64,000 nucleotides of DNA, taken from Desulfobaculum bizertense DSM 18034 (GTDB taxonomy: Bacteria; Desulfobacterota; Desulfovibrionia; Desulfovibrionales; Desulfovibrionaceae). The DNA lies in assembly GCF_900167065.1 (NCBI RefSeq), contig NZ_FUYA01000003.1, positions 304,175 through 368,174 of the forward strand, written 5' to 3'. Below the pieces are notes generated by a model. The model was not told the DNA's origin and searched no databases. It was given only the letters and a program-made list of their open reading frames with translations. This document shows positions 63,029 through 64,000 of the stretch, piece after piece (the stretch's first letter is position 1; the number at the start of each line of letters is the position of its first letter). The translations under genes and the position numbers were made by a program.

Positions 63029-63065
63029 AAAGGATTCACCCCTCAACAAGGTGAATCCTTTTTTA
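63029..63065. terminator. Bidirectional terminator between convergent genes
   Basis: Perfect 11-bp stem AAGGATTCACC/GGTGAATCCTT with A-run and T-run flanks, serving both the small gene and the FKBP gene. Confidence 0.9.
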
Positions 63066-63079
63066 TTAACGGCTACTAC

Positions 63080-63508
63080 TTAGCCAATCTCAACAAGCTC
63101 AATCTCAAAAGTGAGATCCTGGCCTGCCAGAGGATGATTTCCATCAAGAGTTACAGCCTCTTCAGAAATCTCGGTCACGGTCACGATGATCGGTGTGCCG
63201 TCTTCACGAGGTACCTGCAGAGACATGCCAACCTCAGGCTTGAGGTCTTCGGGGAAATGCTCACGAGGAACAACTGCAATGGCCTGCTCAACGCGCTCAC
63301 CATATGCTTCCGCGCACGGAATATTTACCGTCTTCTTTTCACCAACTTCCATGCCCTCTACTGCAGCATCAAAGCCGGGAATCACTGCGCCAGCGCCCAG
63401 TGCGAACTCAAGAGGCTCGCGCTCACGAGAAGAATCAAACTCCGTCCCGTCGCTCAGGGTGCCTGTGTAGTGAATCTTGACAGTATCTCCGCTCTTGGCT
63501 GTCGCCAT
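63080..63508 (-). CDS. FKBP-type peptidyl-prolyl isomerase (SlyD-like, short)
   Basis: A 142-residue cytoplasmic FKBP. The FKBP half-domains are VKIHYTGTLSDGTEFDSS and LEFALGAGAVIPGFDAAV, with an inserted IF-type flap (about residues 70-125) and the return strand HPLAGQDLTFEIELVEI. It lacks the histidine-rich metal tail of E. coli SlyD. It should speed proline isomerisation and chaperone folding. GGAGA lies before the ATG. Confidence 0.93.
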   Translation of the reverse strand: MATAKSGDTVKIHYTGTLSDGTEFDSSREREPLEFALGAGAVIPGFDAAVEGMEVGEKKTVNIPCAEAYGERVEQAIAVVPREHFPEDLKPEVGMSLQVPREDGTPIIVTVTEISEEAVTLDGNHPLAGQDLTFEIELVEIG

Positions 63509-63680
63509 TGTGTTTCTCCTTAGTATTTACCGCTCCTAGCAGCGTTCGCGTCCCACTTGAACCTCATAGACCCAAGCAGCGGCGGCGACACGTGTCCCCG
63601 CTCCCATTTGTTACCGTATAGGCTATGACTCCTCTACGCAAGTTCACACCACTCTGCAAGCAAGCGAGGCAAGGAGAATA

Positions 63681-64000
63681 ACGAGACTCCGTCTCGTGCT
63701 CTGCAAGGGGCACCGGGGTGGGTGGGGCTTGTTTTGTATTGGGGCGCTGCCCCAAACCCTGCAAGGGGCGCCGCCCCTTGACCCCGCCCAAGGACGAGGC
63801 CCTTGGGAATCCCACTTTCGCCCGAAATAAAAGGGGCCGGATGAGTGAAAGCCTTTGGCTTTCCCCTTCATCCGGCCCCTTTTTTTCGGCCTAATTAACT
63901 AAGCGTGTGTTCTTTTTCTTTGCGCCTCAACCCTTTCTTTTTGAACGCGAGCGTTCAAAAAGAAAATGGTGGCAACGCACGGGAAAGAGAAAGAGGCTCT
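63681..64000. repeat. Dispersed hairpin-rich repeat, copy B (runs off window end)
   Basis: It shares with copy A the ACGAGACTCCGTCTCGT hairpin, CTGCAAGGGG, the CCCCGCCCAAGGACGAGG stretch, TTTCGCCCGAAATA, the T-run plus CGGCCTA and the GAACGC/GCGTTC hairpin followed by AAAATGGTGGCAAC. It has about 50 extra bases after the first GGGGC. Its long hairpin (63829-63844 with 63868-63883, 16 perfect pairs, inner GAAAGCC-TTT-GGCTTTC) differs in sequence from that of copy A yet keeps the fold. Bases 63509-63680, between the FKBP start and this repeat, show nothing recognisable. Confidence 0.85.

Noticed and set aside
63564..63871. Minus-strand open frames in repeat copy B
   Set aside because: Same reason as for copy A; they follow the repeat, not a protein family.

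Overview
The window looks like chromosome of an anaerobic, probably sulfite- or sulfate-reducing member of the Desulfovibrionaceae or a close relative. This is inferred from gene content, not from a marker gene. The clues are a glycyl-radical isethionate sulfite-lyase with its TRAP transporter, a Tat-exported reductive dehalogenase with a NapGH-like electron module, two sigma-54 activators, a dispersed GC-rich intergenic repeat and the general codon style. No rRNA, tRNA, insertion sequence or CRISPR array was recognised.

Region by region: (1) 1-7759 is a metallophore/metal uptake locus: two exporter-fold ABC half-transporters (the first truncated by the window edge), a TonB-dependent receptor, a MarR regulator and an energy-coupling-factor transporter (S, T and fused A1A2 subunits) with end-overlapping genes. 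(2) 7790-9313 is a small MarR/O-methyltransferase operon with a clear operator palindrome. (3) 9436-14459 is an organohalide-respiration cluster: small membrane anchor, RdhA, NapG-like and NapH-like iron-sulfur proteins, transcribed from a sigma-54 promoter and faced by a divergent PAS/sigma-54 activator with two inverted-repeat sites between them. (4) 14583-14921 is csaA. (5) 15468-29730 is an AT-rich group 2 (ABC-dependent) capsule locus, kpsS-E-D-F-M-T, then five polymer genes, then kpsC. The polymer genes encode a mannitol-1-phosphate-dehydrogenase-like enzyme, an IspD/TarI-like cytidylyltransferase, two TagF/TagB-like polyol-phosphate transferases and an acetyltransferase. They predict a teichoic-acid-like, possibly mannitol-phosphate, capsule in a Gram-negative cell. 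(6) 29727-30835 holds a PagL-like lipid A deacylase and a DUF898 protein. (7) 31279-37807 is a second surface-sugar cluster (GT2, methyltransferase, two DegT aminotransferases, WbqC) followed by a CatB-type acetyltransferase and a rhodanese.

(8) 37946-48069 is the isethionate locus: activase, sulfite-lyase, fused DctQM, DctP, then an unusual amidohydrolase and a sigma-54 activator. Both dctP and the amidohydrolase gene have good -24/-12 promoters. The lyase would release acetaldehyde and sulfite, the latter serving as electron acceptor. (9) 48126-53602 holds a SulP anion transporter, a membrane-tethered NERD nuclease-like protein and a UvrD-family helicase. (10) 53925-57707 is a compact four-gene module: retropepsin-like lipoprotein, inactive-transglutaminase/7TM protein, ATP-grasp ligase-like protein and a second lipoprotein. 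(11) 57842-63508 carries a ZIP transporter, an ArsR regulator with a permease, fliM, two small conserved-looking genes and an FKBP isomerase.

Two copies of a hairpin-rich repeat (from 59203 and from 63681, the latter running off the end) keep long stems while changing their sequence. This is the best candidate for an undescribed structured element. The polyol-phosphate capsule genes are the best candidate for an undescribed pathway.
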